Below are positions 23,432 through 34,483 of a stretch of 64,000 nucleotides of DNA, piece after piece. Origin of the DNA: Leidyana gryllorum EB-2025a (Eukaryota > Apicomplexa). Location: contig JBLWGC010000104.1 of NCBI GenBank assembly GCA_048772705.1, positions 186,001-250,000 of the forward strand, given 5' to 3'. The notes beneath the pieces are model-generated. The model saw only the letters and a program-made list of their open reading frames with translations, was not told where the DNA came from and did no database searches. Each line of letters opens with the position of its first letter. Within the stretch, counting starts at the first letter, position 1. The position numbers and the translations under genes are program-made.

Positions 23432-25123
23432 ACATATCAGCGCTATCGAGAACTTCTTAACAGAGTCCAGTGGGCTGGCGAGTCGCGAGGAAAGAAGGGA
23501 CTCCATTCAGTCACACGACTCGGCTACTTCGTCCCTAAACCTATCTCTTCCCGCACGCCGACACCTGTCATCGGGCACTCGCAATCCAGCCTTGGCCGCC
23601 GTGGCCTCTGCGTGGCAATCGGTCGCTTCCAGCCTTGAATTCGGAAATAGGAGAAATGGGTCGGCGCGACGAGTCAAGGACGCCCTGACCGCCAACGCCA
23701 GTGGCTATGGAGCGTTACCCGACTCCAACCCATCATCAAGTCCCCCCTCGGACAATGACGCCTTGGCCCCTACAAAACCCTCTGTCAATCAAGTCTTAAG
23801 CAATGCTAATAGGTAATGGGCGTCGTCATGATGGACTGAGTGGGCCCACCTTCTTTCTACCCAACAGGTACTCTCAAACGATGAGAACTCCCAAGGATCG
23901 TTGGGAGTGGGCCAGTCTTATGTGTTTCGCTTGGTGTCATCGGTGCTGGGGACGCCGACTCGCCCTTCCGGCTAGGCCTCAATGTAATATGTGTGGGGTA
24001 TCTCTCGGCTTTCCCGATTGGCGAATGCCTTGCGTGTGCCCCGTTTGTATGGATATATTCTGCTCCTCATGCTACGGAGGCTCATGGCTCGGAAGATTCT
24101 TAGGCGATCGAGGTTGCAGGAGGTGCTCTATCATCGTCCACCGATATGAACATTTCCATGGCCACACTGCTCGTCAGCTTGAAGCAGGTATATACTGCGT
24201 AGTCGCCGCTCGGGACATGCCACCCTCTCCAAGCCCTGCTGACCCTTCTGCCAAACAATTTGCTGCTACCACGGTCGTCGGACTCTGCGCTCAAACCAGC
24301 GTAGAAAGTATTTCAAGTATGGCCGTGCCTTCCCAAGTGGCCGATCGCAAACATGCCGGCCTCAGCAGCAGCGCCACGCATCCCAGCGCTGTCAGTCTGG
24401 AAGACCTAACCACCGATACTGCGAGCGCGGGTGCGGAACACCGCTCGGTTCACACTGATCTCAGACCATCTATCGTCCTCTGTGCTGAAGACCCTGCGGA
24501 CGATGATGAATCAGGCCGAAACGGACCGAGATACAGTTGCTTTCCGAGGAGCGGACCCGCCTATGACACTGTTGGGATGATCACACGACGCGAAGCGCTA
24601 GAACTCGAGGGTCTGGCGGACGAAATGCTCGACATTGAAATCAACAATATGCTGAATCTGAGGGCCGTCAGTTGGGTACACCTGGATGTAGACTCTTCCC
24701 AGGTACTTCTTCCACACCTTCAAGACCATTAACGGCTTTCCTCTGCAGTTGGAGTTCCGCAGCCTGGCGCGTCGTAACAATCGTCCAGTGATCTGCAGAC
24801 GGATTCCGATCGAGAGGATCCAAAAGATTGATGGTGAGGCAACTAGAGAGGCTTTCCGCAAACCTCAGCCGAACCACAGCCATATCCAGCCTCAATTCGT
24901 TAATGATACATGTTCTTGACCCCCGGGCTACCACAGCGGACAAGCATTCTAGGCGGGTGGTACCTTGGTGGCTGATACGCTTTCCGGATCAAGCCACATG
25001 GAACCATTGGGCTCAGGTTGGTAATTTCTGCTGTTCTATGCCCCACTCTGACAGATGCTTCGGCTGGCCTGGGAGCTTTTAGCTCCCGAACGCATAGAAG
25101 AGCACCGTGCGCGTGCGCGATAG
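23406..25123 (+). CDS. Zinc-finger protein of unknown function
   Basis: Five exons (23406..23812, 23868..24702, 24749..24833, 24880..25016, 25055..25123) give 510 aa. Introns are 55, 46, 46 and 38 nt. The last intron uses a weak GTTGGT donor. The N-terminal third is Ser/Asn-rich. Residues of about 150-220 carry paired cysteines (CHRCWG, CNMCGV, CVCPVCMDIFCSSC, CRRC) in a FYVE/treble-clef-like spacing. The basic RRHHC patch of true FYVE domains is not seen, so PI3P binding is not claimed. The tail is helical (WELLAPERIEEHRARAR). The start ATG lies inside the CTU2 C-terminus. No other ATG precedes the zinc finger in this frame. Confidence 0.7.
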
Positions 25124-25141
25124 TGTGTCTCTACACACGCA

Positions 25142-27565
25142 ATGAGCGACCCGTTCGGCGACGATGGCGATGTTATCAAGGCAACTCACGTTCAACTAGA
25201 TCCCAATGATGTGGAAGACGTTGTGGGAGGGGAAGCGATGGAAGAAATGCTCCCAGAAGAGCGAGGGGGTGCCGGCAGTGGTTCTCATGCTGCCTCCGTC
25301 ACACGTCTAGTGCCTCTATCCAATTTGTCAAGTGTGAGTGTCAAGCAGTCAGTTGCTCTGGTGTATCGCTGAAGCAGCTGGAAACAGGCCTGGCTGGCGG
25401 ATATTTTGCAGTTTACACGGCTTGCGGCCTGTAAGTGACGTGCTCGTTTGTTTATTTCTACCATAATCTTGACCCACATCAGGCTCGTGGTAAGAAGGTG
25501 GACTCAAGAGGGCATCACCAAGTGTGCGACCTCGATATTTTCAGGGGTTTTGGCACAAGAATGATGAGCTGTCGTAGGTGGACTTGCAGCTGACCGATAT
25601 AATTCCTATGTCAGATCTATTCAATTCGGCATGGTTGCTGGATATTTAGGGTCATTAGTTCCTTTACTTTTGATAGACTATTACACCACCCCAATCCTAG
25701 TTGGTTCAGTATGCATAGTGGCTGGTTAGTGTACATCCGCACTTATCCCTTCAACGACCATGTTCGTTCATCCAATGTACAGGATTGATTTCGGCGATCT
25801 TTGTTTGGCAAAATCCCTCGGTTCGCATCAAAGAAGTGTCCTTTCTGTGAGTAGTTAGTCGCCAATTGCATGACATTGCTAGTGTCAGAACGTGTGCTGC
25901 CCTCTTAGCAGCACTGGCGTTTGAGAGTCTGATATGCTGTTGGGCACCCGATTCATTGGGATTTATTGAGCCATTGGCCAATCTGCTGGAGATCTCGAAC
26001 CGTACCAGCTTAGTACTGTGAGTTAGTTGCCTTGACAGCTCCGAAAACAATAGCTTTACCCAGTTTGAGGCTGCCCGTGGTAGCTGGACTGACGATCGGG
26101 ATAGCCTTATTCCTTCGTCGAATCACTCGAGGCCAATCGAGTAATCGTCCACCACCTGGTCAGCACAATCGGCCCTCTGTTGACGCACAATTGCCGTTTG
26201 TGGTGTCGACACGGGCGTGGATTGTTGCTTTCGTTGGTGGCCAGATGACAGTGGCTGGGTTGAGTGCTGCCGCAACCTTCTTCAGCAGAATCCGCTTTCC
26301 TCTACACCCAGTGGTCTTTACCGGTCTCGCCACTCCTTTCTGGTGAGTACTTACGTTACTACGGGTCATTCACCTTTAACGGTGGGCAGGTTCGGCGAGC
26401 ACCAAATGTGGTATGGCGTCGGGGGCTGGATTGTTCTTACACTATTAATGTACTGGGTGCGAACCGCCGATCTTGCGGGCCTTAGAGACAACCTCCGGCG
26501 GAAAGGAACCGTTGAACAGAGCTTAAGTCTTGAAGAACGGTGGCAGAGGAGCTTTTCAAGCAGTTTGACCGAAGCGAATCACGAGGAACAGGTACGTTTT
26601 CCTTGTGAAACCAACACTTCAAGGCCTCTTTCTGCTGTACCTTCCACAGGCGTCCTTAATATGAGCGAGTCGAACATGGACCTCAGTGCTCTCTTCCGGG
26701 CGCTCAAAGCACCGCCCGTGACGGGATGGACACGAAAGTTGATTTCCCGCGGATGTATAGGAGCATTTGTGGGAATGTGTTTAGGGATGATCACCAGCCT
26801 GTTTGTGAATGTGGCTCTGGTGGAGATATCCGTCTCACATTTCTTCGCTTTGGTAAGGCCTTCGCAACGTTGCGGTTGTGCATAGTTGACTCATCTCCAG
26901 TATTTCGGTATTCTGTTTATCTTCACTGGAATAGTTATCGCTTGGCGAGTGTCGAGTGCCCCCTTGGCGGACGATTCTATCCAGAGTCGTCAACGATTTC
27001 TCATGGCACTGTCTGTCATGGTGTCGGCGACGGGGTTGCTTTGCTGTTTCGTCAAACGCAGCTGGTTCTTCTCACTGCCCAGGATCGCAAAGATCCCAAT
27101 CTATTCTGTTATTGGGACAAGTATTTCTTACGCTTTGATCTTCTCGGCCATAGACCTCTTGAACGTTGGAGTTGGTCTCTGTCAGACCACTTTCCGACGG
27201 GCTTTGATCGAGTCTCCGGCACAGGTAGGTGGTCGTTCTGCTCCACTGGACCTTTATTTGACCTGTCACAGGTGACTTTGACTGTGGCTGCAGCTCTCTT
27301 CCTCGGGTGTTTCTTTGGGTTTATTTTTGGACTGCTCAACGTGGCTAATGAAGTCAGCTATCACGTGCGGTTGAGTTTGCTGCGGGAGGAGCAGTTTTGT
27401 TATCCCATAGGGGCTGCAGTGGGTGCTCTGGTAAGATGAGAGATCATTGGATTGAGGTAATCTTATTTTTGTTTTGGTCAGGCTGGGTTCGCCAGTGAGT
27501 ATCTTCACAATCAGGAAGAGGGCTACATTGCTCTGAAAAGAGCGGAATATGATGCCGACATTTGA
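25142..27565 (+). CDS. Multi-pass membrane transporter, possibly nodulin-like MFS
   Basis: Twelve exons: 25142..25333, 25378..25430, 25483..25489, 25545..25573, 25615..25724, 25783..25846, 25883..26017, 26064..26342, 26390..26852, 26901..27224, 27272..27430 and 27482..27565. They give 632 aa. Introns are 36-58 nt. An acidic 64-residue N-terminus precedes roughly 10-12 hydrophobic spans. The first helices (GGYFAVYTACGLLVG, then LSSIQFGMVAGYLGSL) recall nodulin-like/MFS proteins, but I cannot fix the family or substrate. A central hydrophilic loop is encoded around 26480-26680. Exon 3 is only 7 nt; without it the frame does not connect. It begins 18 bp after the preceding stop. Confidence 0.75.
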
Positions 27566-27824
27566 TCAGGAATTATTTTGCTATTTGAAAGGGATTCTGC
27601 TGACATGGTGGCTGACAAATCTGTCAGTCACACACTTAGCCAGAAACGAGTTACCAGCCTTCCAGATTGGACCGAGTACGACGGGTTGATAGAGATCGAG
27701 TGACGGTTGGAGACAAGTTCGTTCGAGTCTCAATCGACGGCTCAGACTCTCGGCGTGCACTCGTTCCGCCTCTCGGGTGTTCTGGTGACACTCCTTTTTC
27801 CCTCGCAAACAACCTTTCTTCGCC

Positions 27825-28736
27825 TCACTTCCGGAACCGAACCCGCGATAGCAAGTAGTCTAGAAGCGCTTCTGGATATTTCTCTCGTACATAGGAAACG
27901 GACCGAACAACTTGGTAACCACTGCGCGGGAGTGTGAGACAGATCGACCGTTTTAACTCGTCGTCACTTACTTTTCCCATCTGAGGGTTACTTTATACTC
28001 CTCAACGGATTCTTCAGGACCTCTTCCCATATGCCACACAGCGACTTTGCCTTCAGGCACTTTATGGGTCAGTTCAGCTGAGGATTCCTCGCGTTCAGCT
28101 CTGAAGCGACCACAGTATGTTGACCAGAAGCAGCGGGAGAGTTGACGGCTTACGAGGCTTCCGGTGGGGGAGGCTTGCGCTTGGTGCCTCGACTCTCATT
28201 CGCAGACTTTGGAGCCGACGATGCAGGTAGGGGTGTGGTTTTGGGCTGCTGAGAAGCGGGTGCTGCAGAGCTCTTAGATGGCGCAGTTGGTTTAGTACGT
28301 GGCTTGGTGGCGGCTGCGACAGGAGGACAACAAGTAATGGCAGTCAGGGGAGGCAAAGAAGCGCAAGACAGCGTCCCTCTCAGTGGGAATCCATTGGAAT
28401 CAAAGTTCGTTTTTGATTCACGAGGCGAGTCCTCACTTGAGAGTACGACCTGCGCGGACGCGATGTGTTAGGGGGCTCACCTTTGGTGGTTTTGGCAGGT
28501 TTCTCAGCCTCTTTAGCCGCCGCCGCCCTCAACTGAGTCATTTTGGACTTCATGGCAGCACTCGGTTCGAGTATGTTGTCTTCTGGTTCCCACGTATTCT
28601 GGGACGAAGGATATCCCTTCCATTTGACCAGGAACCGGTCAACACCTTTGTCGTCAACTTTGTAGTCCACAACATCCTCCATTTCGTACACCTCCTCCGC
28701 AGGAGCTTTGGTACCTTTGAGAGATCGGCGCGGCAT
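27825..28736 (-). CDS. HP1-like protein (chromo plus chromoshadow domain)
   Basis: Four exons (28481..28736, 28154..28313, 27972..28100, 27825..27921; introns 167, 53 and 50 nt) encode 213 aa. The chromodomain (about 15-65) has DYKVDDKGVDRFLVKWKGYP and NTWEPEDNI. It keeps the aromatic cage pattern (Tyr, Trp, and Trp in NTWEPE) that reads methylated H3K9. A basic Pro/Ala/Ser hinge with GTKRKPPPPE follows. The C-terminus (KVAVWHM, VEEYKVTLRWEN, EKYPEALLDYLLSRVRF) matches a chromoshadow dimerisation domain. HP1 proteins form heterochromatin. Choosing the 167-nt first intron is required to keep the hinge in frame. It is convergent with the transporter gene (259 bp, nothing recognised between). 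Confidence 0.93.
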
Positions 28737-28906
28737 ATCGCTATCTAGCTATAAATCGGTGGAAGGAGAGGTTTAAAGCTCAAGTGTACGTCTCCTAACT
28801 TGAGAGAGTGTAAAAAAACCGTCTAAACCCTCTGTCTCCACTCCATACCACAGCTCACTTTCAGCCCAGCAACCCCTCTCTCATAACCACACACAAGTCA
28901 CTCTCT

Positions 28907-31900
28907 CTAAGTCAATGTGGTTACTTTGTGTGACGACTCATTGTCATCGTCGTCCCTCAGGCCATCATTACTGTTAGCTGACACCATCGGAGGTGTATCT
29001 TCCCCTCCCTTTTCCTCAAGCACTCCGCGCAGATGCTGTGAGGACCTGCCCATCGCCCCCCACCCAGACTCACTCCGCTCGTGATACTGCTGACTGCCAG
29101 TGCGTAAATTAGCCGAAGTCTGGGAATCGACCAGAGTGATCGCTCGTCTCATCCGTTTGGGGGCCTCATCCTCTTCACTACTCACCCCCGATCGGGCGTG
29201 ACTGGCCTCATATCGGCGAGATTCCATATTTGACTCGAGATCTTCCAACTTGGGGAAAGGAGTCATCGCGCCGATGACCTCATCTGAGTGGAACCGCAAA
29301 GTCAGCAGCCCGTTCAATCCCACATAAGCGGCCTTCAAGAAGGACTCCTCCACACCAAAGCTGAAACAAACACACGTGTGCAAAGTTCAATTTTCGTCGT
29401 CGCAACTTACTCGCAAGCCTCTTTGAGGATGTTGGCAAACTTTTGCACATGACGGAGCATCGTGAAGTAGTCGGCTTGCTCCTCGTGCAAAATACGGTGA
29501 TAAAAGGTGGCCGCGGTGCCGTGGAACTGGATAGGGCCGGGATTACAGAAGCGGTCCTGATCTTCCCACTGAGGTCGCGCAACTTTCATCCATCGCAAAG
29601 CACGGCATTGCAGATTGACTTCAGCGTTGGGAATGATCGGCATATCTGTCTGTTTAGAACTCTTCCGACTGTTATTGAGGTACGGGTGGACCTGCAGATC
29701 CTGCTGCACAGGAATGAGGGTCAGTAGGCAGTTGAACGGGACAGCGGTCAACTTCCAATCGTCAACCTCGCCACACAGACCCCGGACATTGGTCAAATGG
29801 CCAGTAATGTCCGATTCGATACACATCGCCGCCAAGTGTCCGTGTGCAAACGCCAGAGTCGAGTCGAACTGAGACGGCATAGCACTCCGGCCTTGGTATC
29901 CAAAGTAGTGGCAGACTGCTTGGAAGGTCCCTTGATACTGTCCGCTTTCTTGGCGTTTGAGCAGTTCTTGTTTGACCATTTGACTGAGCAAAACCTCAGT
30001 CTCAACCGAAGCGTCTCGCAGCTCAGGATTGGTTTGCAGAAACTCTTTCTGAATAAACCCAGGCAGAGTTCGCCAGACAGCCAAACTCCACGGAGTCAAA
30101 CGGTTGAGCCAAACAGTCTTGGGAGCCTTCTGTGGCTGATCGGGAGACGTCTCAGCACACACTGTGGTCAGAGGACTCTGTGCGGGTGAGGCGCTCTCCG
30201 CGAGCAGCTCCAATCGCAGCTCGTGCAGTTTACCCTGAGCCTGTGCATCCTGCAACATTTGATCCAACTCCTTCATGAGAAGTCGCATCGTCGGCAAGTG
30301 ATGCCACAGGCCATCGGGAATTAATACTGCTCCAAAGTTTCTGCATCTCCGTTCACCCTTCTTCTTGGCTAATGTCTTGACACCCTCGGCTCGACGACAG
30401 ACGACATCGGCGATGTCGTTAACCACATCGACCAAAGTCTTCTGTCCGGCACCGTACTCCTCAGCGATGATAACCACATTCGGATGCGTCTGCAAGGCAC
30501 ACTCCAATACCTCGTTACTCGGCTGACGACCCATCAATCTAACAAAATGCCAATACTTTGGCATTGATGCGGCGTCCGTCAGAACATTGCCGATCAGAGA
30601 GGCATACAGCTGCAAAAGTGTGTTGAAGACAGTTGAAAGGGCAACAATGGAGGAATGAGGGTATCACCTTGGAAGCAGTATCGAAGCCAATGTTGGTTTC
30701 GATCAGTTCGTGGAGAACGTTGTTTGAAGCGGTGGCTGCCACTCCAATGATACACGTTTTCTGACCCTTCTCCACAAAATATTCGGTCAGCAAAGCGGCT
30801 TCGGTCATACCCAATGACGAGCCAACCAGTACCAACCCGTCAAGATTCATCTCTCGACACGTCATACGAACTTGTTTCTGATTCTCTCTCTTCAACAGCT
30901 CGTGTCGGGTTCCACGACCAATCAGGTCAACGCCTCCCATATTCTTGAAAGGTACCAAATCGTCGTCGCGGAGCTCAATATAGGATTTGTTCAAAATCCC
31001 ATTGACTCCTTTGAAACCGAACACTACACCTCCGCGCATCTTGACTCGCTCGTGAAGTCCCCAGATAATATTCAACATGCCTGGAGACTGACGCGATAGA
31101 AAGGCGATACCCACACGTAAACCGGACTTTGTTGGCCGCGGATTATCGGTCAAACTGGACTCGGAGCGAACTTCTTGTAAAAAGAAGTCATTGTCGCGGG
31201 CGAGTTCCGGATAATAAGTGAGGATCTGTCGACGTACGTAAGGATCCTTGGGCAAATATTGAGTCGATCGAGTCAAACAGGCCCGCTGATCCTTACACAC
31301 AGTAGGAAGCTGGGGCCTCCATCTCCGACGCTCTTGTTGGAGCTCGGAGTAGTTGCCCAGCCTCTTTGGTACCACAGCTCTCTTCTCCCCCCAGAGTTCC
31401 TCGCTCTCGCCCGCGAGCAATGTTGTCAAATTCGGTACGTCGATAGTGTAATTGCTGATGTTCGAAGATGGGCCTTCGAATTGAATGGGTCCCGGACACC
31501 TGTAATAGTCTCCCATACGCCACATCTTGCGAGCTTCTTCAAAGACTTTGAAGCCCGGCGACGTAATGTCAACCAGCTGCCGGGTAATGGCGGGAATGCG
31601 ACCACCATTCCCAGGCAAATCAATCATCTGAGGGCAGTTTGATATCCACTCCCACATCCTACCGTCATTAATTGAGGGAAAGGAACGCCGCTGGGAATCC
31701 ACTCGCTAGCGCCCTGCACAAGGCCGCGTACGACGGCCATGTAGCCATTTCTCCCGTGTTCGATCAGGCATCCAGCCGTATATCCCAAATTATAGCAATA
31801 ATTAGCGTCAAAGTTGGACGGCATCGCGCAACGCCCTTCATATCTGAGATGACATACGTGTGTGCGCTGCTGACAATCAAATTTGGGAGCTCACCCAAAG

Positions 31901-33499
31901 TAATGATGCATTCTGGTCAGATCATCTAGATTGAAGCCGCGGGCTTGTAACTCTTTCTCCACCAAAAGGATCAATAAGCGTTCCGTGGCGATCTTGGCCT
32001 CTTGCACATACCCAGTGGCCTCCCTATCCCCGAGCAGCTGCGCTTGTATACTTTCAGGGAGGAATTTCCAGAGTTTGCAGCTGTTCTCCGATAGTTGTTC
32101 AGGATCAAAGAAGGACCCCGCGCTCAGCGGAGGTTGGTGTCCAAGTTCGTCGATCAATGTTTTCATCTCGGGTATGAAACCTATGAGTCCTTCAGGCACC
32201 AGGATGATACCATAATTCTTGCCGAGTTTCTCTGCTCGTTCAATGATCATGGAAGCGATATCGCTGACTATATCCGCCAGCGATATGTTCTTGGCCTTAA
32301 TCTCCTCTCCTATGAGTACCATATTGGGTCTAGTTTGCATAGCGCATTCCAGGACCAAATGAGAGGCCGATCGACCCATAACACGGACAAAATGATAGAC
32401 GCCTTGGCCAGCGCACACATCAGTACATAGATTTCCAATAAGTTCAGAGTAAGTTTTTGCGGCAGTGTCAAATCCGAAGGAACATTCTATCGCGGCGTTC
32501 TTCAGATCGCCGTCAATAGTTTTAGGGATTCCGACAACTGCACAGCCGGGGCAGTGCTGAGCAAAGTATTCAGCGAGGATTGCGGCGTTCGAGTTTGATC
32601 CATCCCCTCCAACAATGATGAGTCCGCGGAGATCCAAAGCTCGGACGATCTAGAATTGCAGGGCCAAGTAATTAGGCACGCCAGTGCGTAGAACTCACCT
32701 CTACAGCGGCCTCTTTGTCTTGTTCGTGTACTTTCCCGCGGCCGGACCAAAACATATCGAAGCCACCAGTGTTGCGGAAGCGATTCATCATTGCGTCATC
32801 AACGATTTTGGATTCTCTATTGAAGAAACCATCCAAACCACCCATGAAACCTAATAGCTGTGAGCTATCACTGACAGATTTGATATAGTCATATACACCA
32901 GCGATAACATTGTGACCACCGGGAGCTGGACCACCACTTAGAACCAATCCCACACGAAGTGCCTTTCGCGAACACATAAAACGGGTGTGTTCCTCAGGAT
33001 TTGTTATCGGTTGAACCTCCACTGCCGGAGCATCGAATAGTTTCGGATGAGCCGCTTTCAGATCGTCTTCCAGATATCGTTTCAAATTCGGGACTTCGAT
33101 CTCCTGCAAAATGGTCCCAGTGTCTCGCATGAAACGATCAGACAATACACATTGCATCCGCTGCCTCTCCTTCTGAACCGGAGAAAAGAAGTCGAATAGA
33201 TCAGCAGATTGGAGGTGAGTCTGCCCCCGCGAGCCGTGCATAGGGGGCTCCGCAGGAGTCACATTGCCTCCATCCCAACTCGACATCATCGTCTTCCTCG
33301 GACTGTCAATGAATTGGGCGTGCTCAGCACTTCGACCCCCAAACGGCGGCTCTCGCGTCGCATCAATACGATTCGCCGACAACGCATCTTCGTACAGAGG
33401 ATCATCCAATACTATCGAGAATCCTCGTCGGGTTGCATAATCCGTCCCCTCTGTACGAGTTAACCCAGGACGATCCGGTGACGACTGCTGCTGAGACAT
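28907..33499 (-). CDS. Two-domain pyrophosphate-type 6-phosphofructokinase
   Basis: Six exons (32699..33499, 31895..32649, 31663..31843, 30668..31627, 29411..30609, 28907..29360) encode 1449 aa. Introns are 35-58 nt. Two PFK domains lie in tandem, as in apicomplexan PFKII/PFK9 and like plant PFP beta plus alpha joined. Domain 1 keeps the active site: LSGGPAPGGHN, GGDGSN (about 280) and PKTIDGDLKN, whose Lys marks pyrophosphate use. It also has VRVMGR. Domain 2 is degenerate: VGSSLG replaces GGDGS, and VAATASNN replaces PKTIDGD, so it is probably regulatory. An acidic tail ends in NESSHKVTTLT. It converts fructose 6-phosphate and PPi to fructose 1,6-bisphosphate. It acts downstream of hexokinase (50 kb) and trehalase (13 kb) in sugar use. 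Confidence 0.95.
29371..29380. repeat. Palindromic motif CACACGTGTG in intron
   Basis: Exact copy inside the 50-nt last intron of the PFK gene (29361..29410), 10 nt from the 3' splice site. The intron at 31844..31894 carries a one-mismatch version. Confidence 0.6.
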
Positions 33500-33587
33500 C
33501 TACAACAATTCACTCCGTCACCCTCAAACGTTCTATTTCCCCGTAAACAAATTTATCCCCAATCTCTAATGCCAACAGTGACTAAGA

Positions 33588-33957
33588 TCAAATATTAAAC
33601 GCTCTCGCTCCCATCCTCACCCTCTTCGATGCTGATGCAGCCAATCTGTTCATGTAAATCAAATCCTCCACCAGAATCTCTGAGTCCGACTCGACTCGAT
33701 TGACCACATAGTCAGCGTGCACCGCCCCAGGTAACCCTTCCATCATGTTCACTGGACATGCAACAAAAACCCTCACCTCGGTACAATGTGTAATCACCGC
33801 CCAAGTTCAAGCCGTCACCCACTATAAAACCTCGAGCCCGCAGATCCTCATGTAGCCTATCCACCTCGCCCACCTCAACTGGGGCCAATACTCTACGCCC
33901 ACCCTGTATTTTCAATAATACCTGACTCCGGTCGTCTCCACGTAAGACCCCAAGCAT
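33588..33957 (-). CDS. tRNA-splicing endonuclease catalytic subunit (Sen34/Sen2-like), minimal
   Basis: Exons 33777..33957 and 33588..33736 (intron 40 nt) encode only 109 aa, essentially the endonuclease fold alone. RARGFIVGDGLNLGGDYTLY, then AVHADYV and ASASKRVRMG, supply the Tyr-His-Lys catalytic triad in family order and spacing. The LxxRGFxVxxGxxxGxDFxxY pattern is diagnostic. It matches Sen34 slightly better than Sen2, but a short subunit cannot be assigned firmly. It cuts introns from pre-tRNA in the nucleus. The large N-terminal extension of animal and fungal Sen34 is absent. The gene diverges from PC4 with 22 bp between start codons. Confidence 0.82.
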
Positions 33958-33979
33958 TGCCAAAAACAAAAAACACAAT
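33958..33979. promoter_or_regulatory. 22-bp spacer between divergent start codons
   Basis: An A-rich spacer is the only DNA between the Sen34-like and PC4 ATGs. This is too short for two separate promoters and leaders, so transcription of each gene probably starts at or inside the neighbour's 5' end. Confidence 0.5.
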
Positions 33980-34482
33980 ATGGGAAGCTCAAGCAAGAGA
34001 AAACGCGCTGAGAAAGAAGAGGCCGCCGCCGCCGCCGGTGAAACCGAAACCAAGCACAAGAAACATCGTAGCTCGGAGGAGAAGGCTAGCAAGTCCAAAT
34101 CTAAGTCCAAAAATGTTGAGGCTTCAGCTCCTGCGCAAATAGAACAACCTACACCCACACCTGCCCCAACTCCTCCTGCTGCACTGGAGTCGGCACCAGC
34201 GGCAGCTGCAACCACCGGAGGATCGGTGGATCCATCTGATGGCAGCTGGGTCTGGATGCTAAACTCCAGCACCCGTCTACAGATTCATGAAGTAAGCAAG
34301 CTATGCAATGGGATGCTCTTATTAATTCTTATCTTTAGTTCAAAGGCCAAATGTTGGTCGATATCCGCAAACTCTGGAACGGGAACCCCACTAAGAAGGG
34401 TGTTTCTTTGTCCCTGGACCAATTCAAGCAAATCCAGCAATGGAACGGACTCGAAAATGCACTATCTCAGATTAAAAAGTAG
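33980..34482 (+). CDS. SUB1: Transcriptional coactivator PC4/Sub1
   Basis: Exons 33980..34291 and 34339..34482 (intron 47 nt) encode 151 aa. A Lys/Ser-rich then Pro/Ala-rich N-terminus precedes the single-strand-DNA-binding PC4 domain: STRLQIHE, FKGQMLVDIRKLW, KKGVSLSLDQFKQI, ending with a short helix (LENALSQIKK). This follows human PC4 (KGKVLIDIREYW, KKGISLNPEQW) closely. PC4 acts in RNA polymerase II initiation and DNA repair. The intron splits the domain after IHE. The stop codon is one base away from the stop of the convergent amine oxidase gene. Confidence 0.93.
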
Positions 34483-34483
34483 C

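Noticed and set aside
23868-24702. True FYVE domain in the zinc-finger protein
   Set aside because: Cys spacing is similar, but the WxxD, RRHHCR and RVC motifs that define PI3P-binding FYVE domains are absent.
27566-27824. A small plus-strand gene (MVADKSVSHTLSQ..) between the transporter and HP1
   Set aside because: The frame stops after about 32 codons and I could not find a splice pattern giving a longer product. It probably represents the two 3' UTRs.
28314-28480. Unspliced HP1 frame ending at 28380 as the protein C-terminus
   Set aside because: Splicing the 167-nt intron connects to a hinge and a convincing chromoshadow domain; the unspliced end lacks both.
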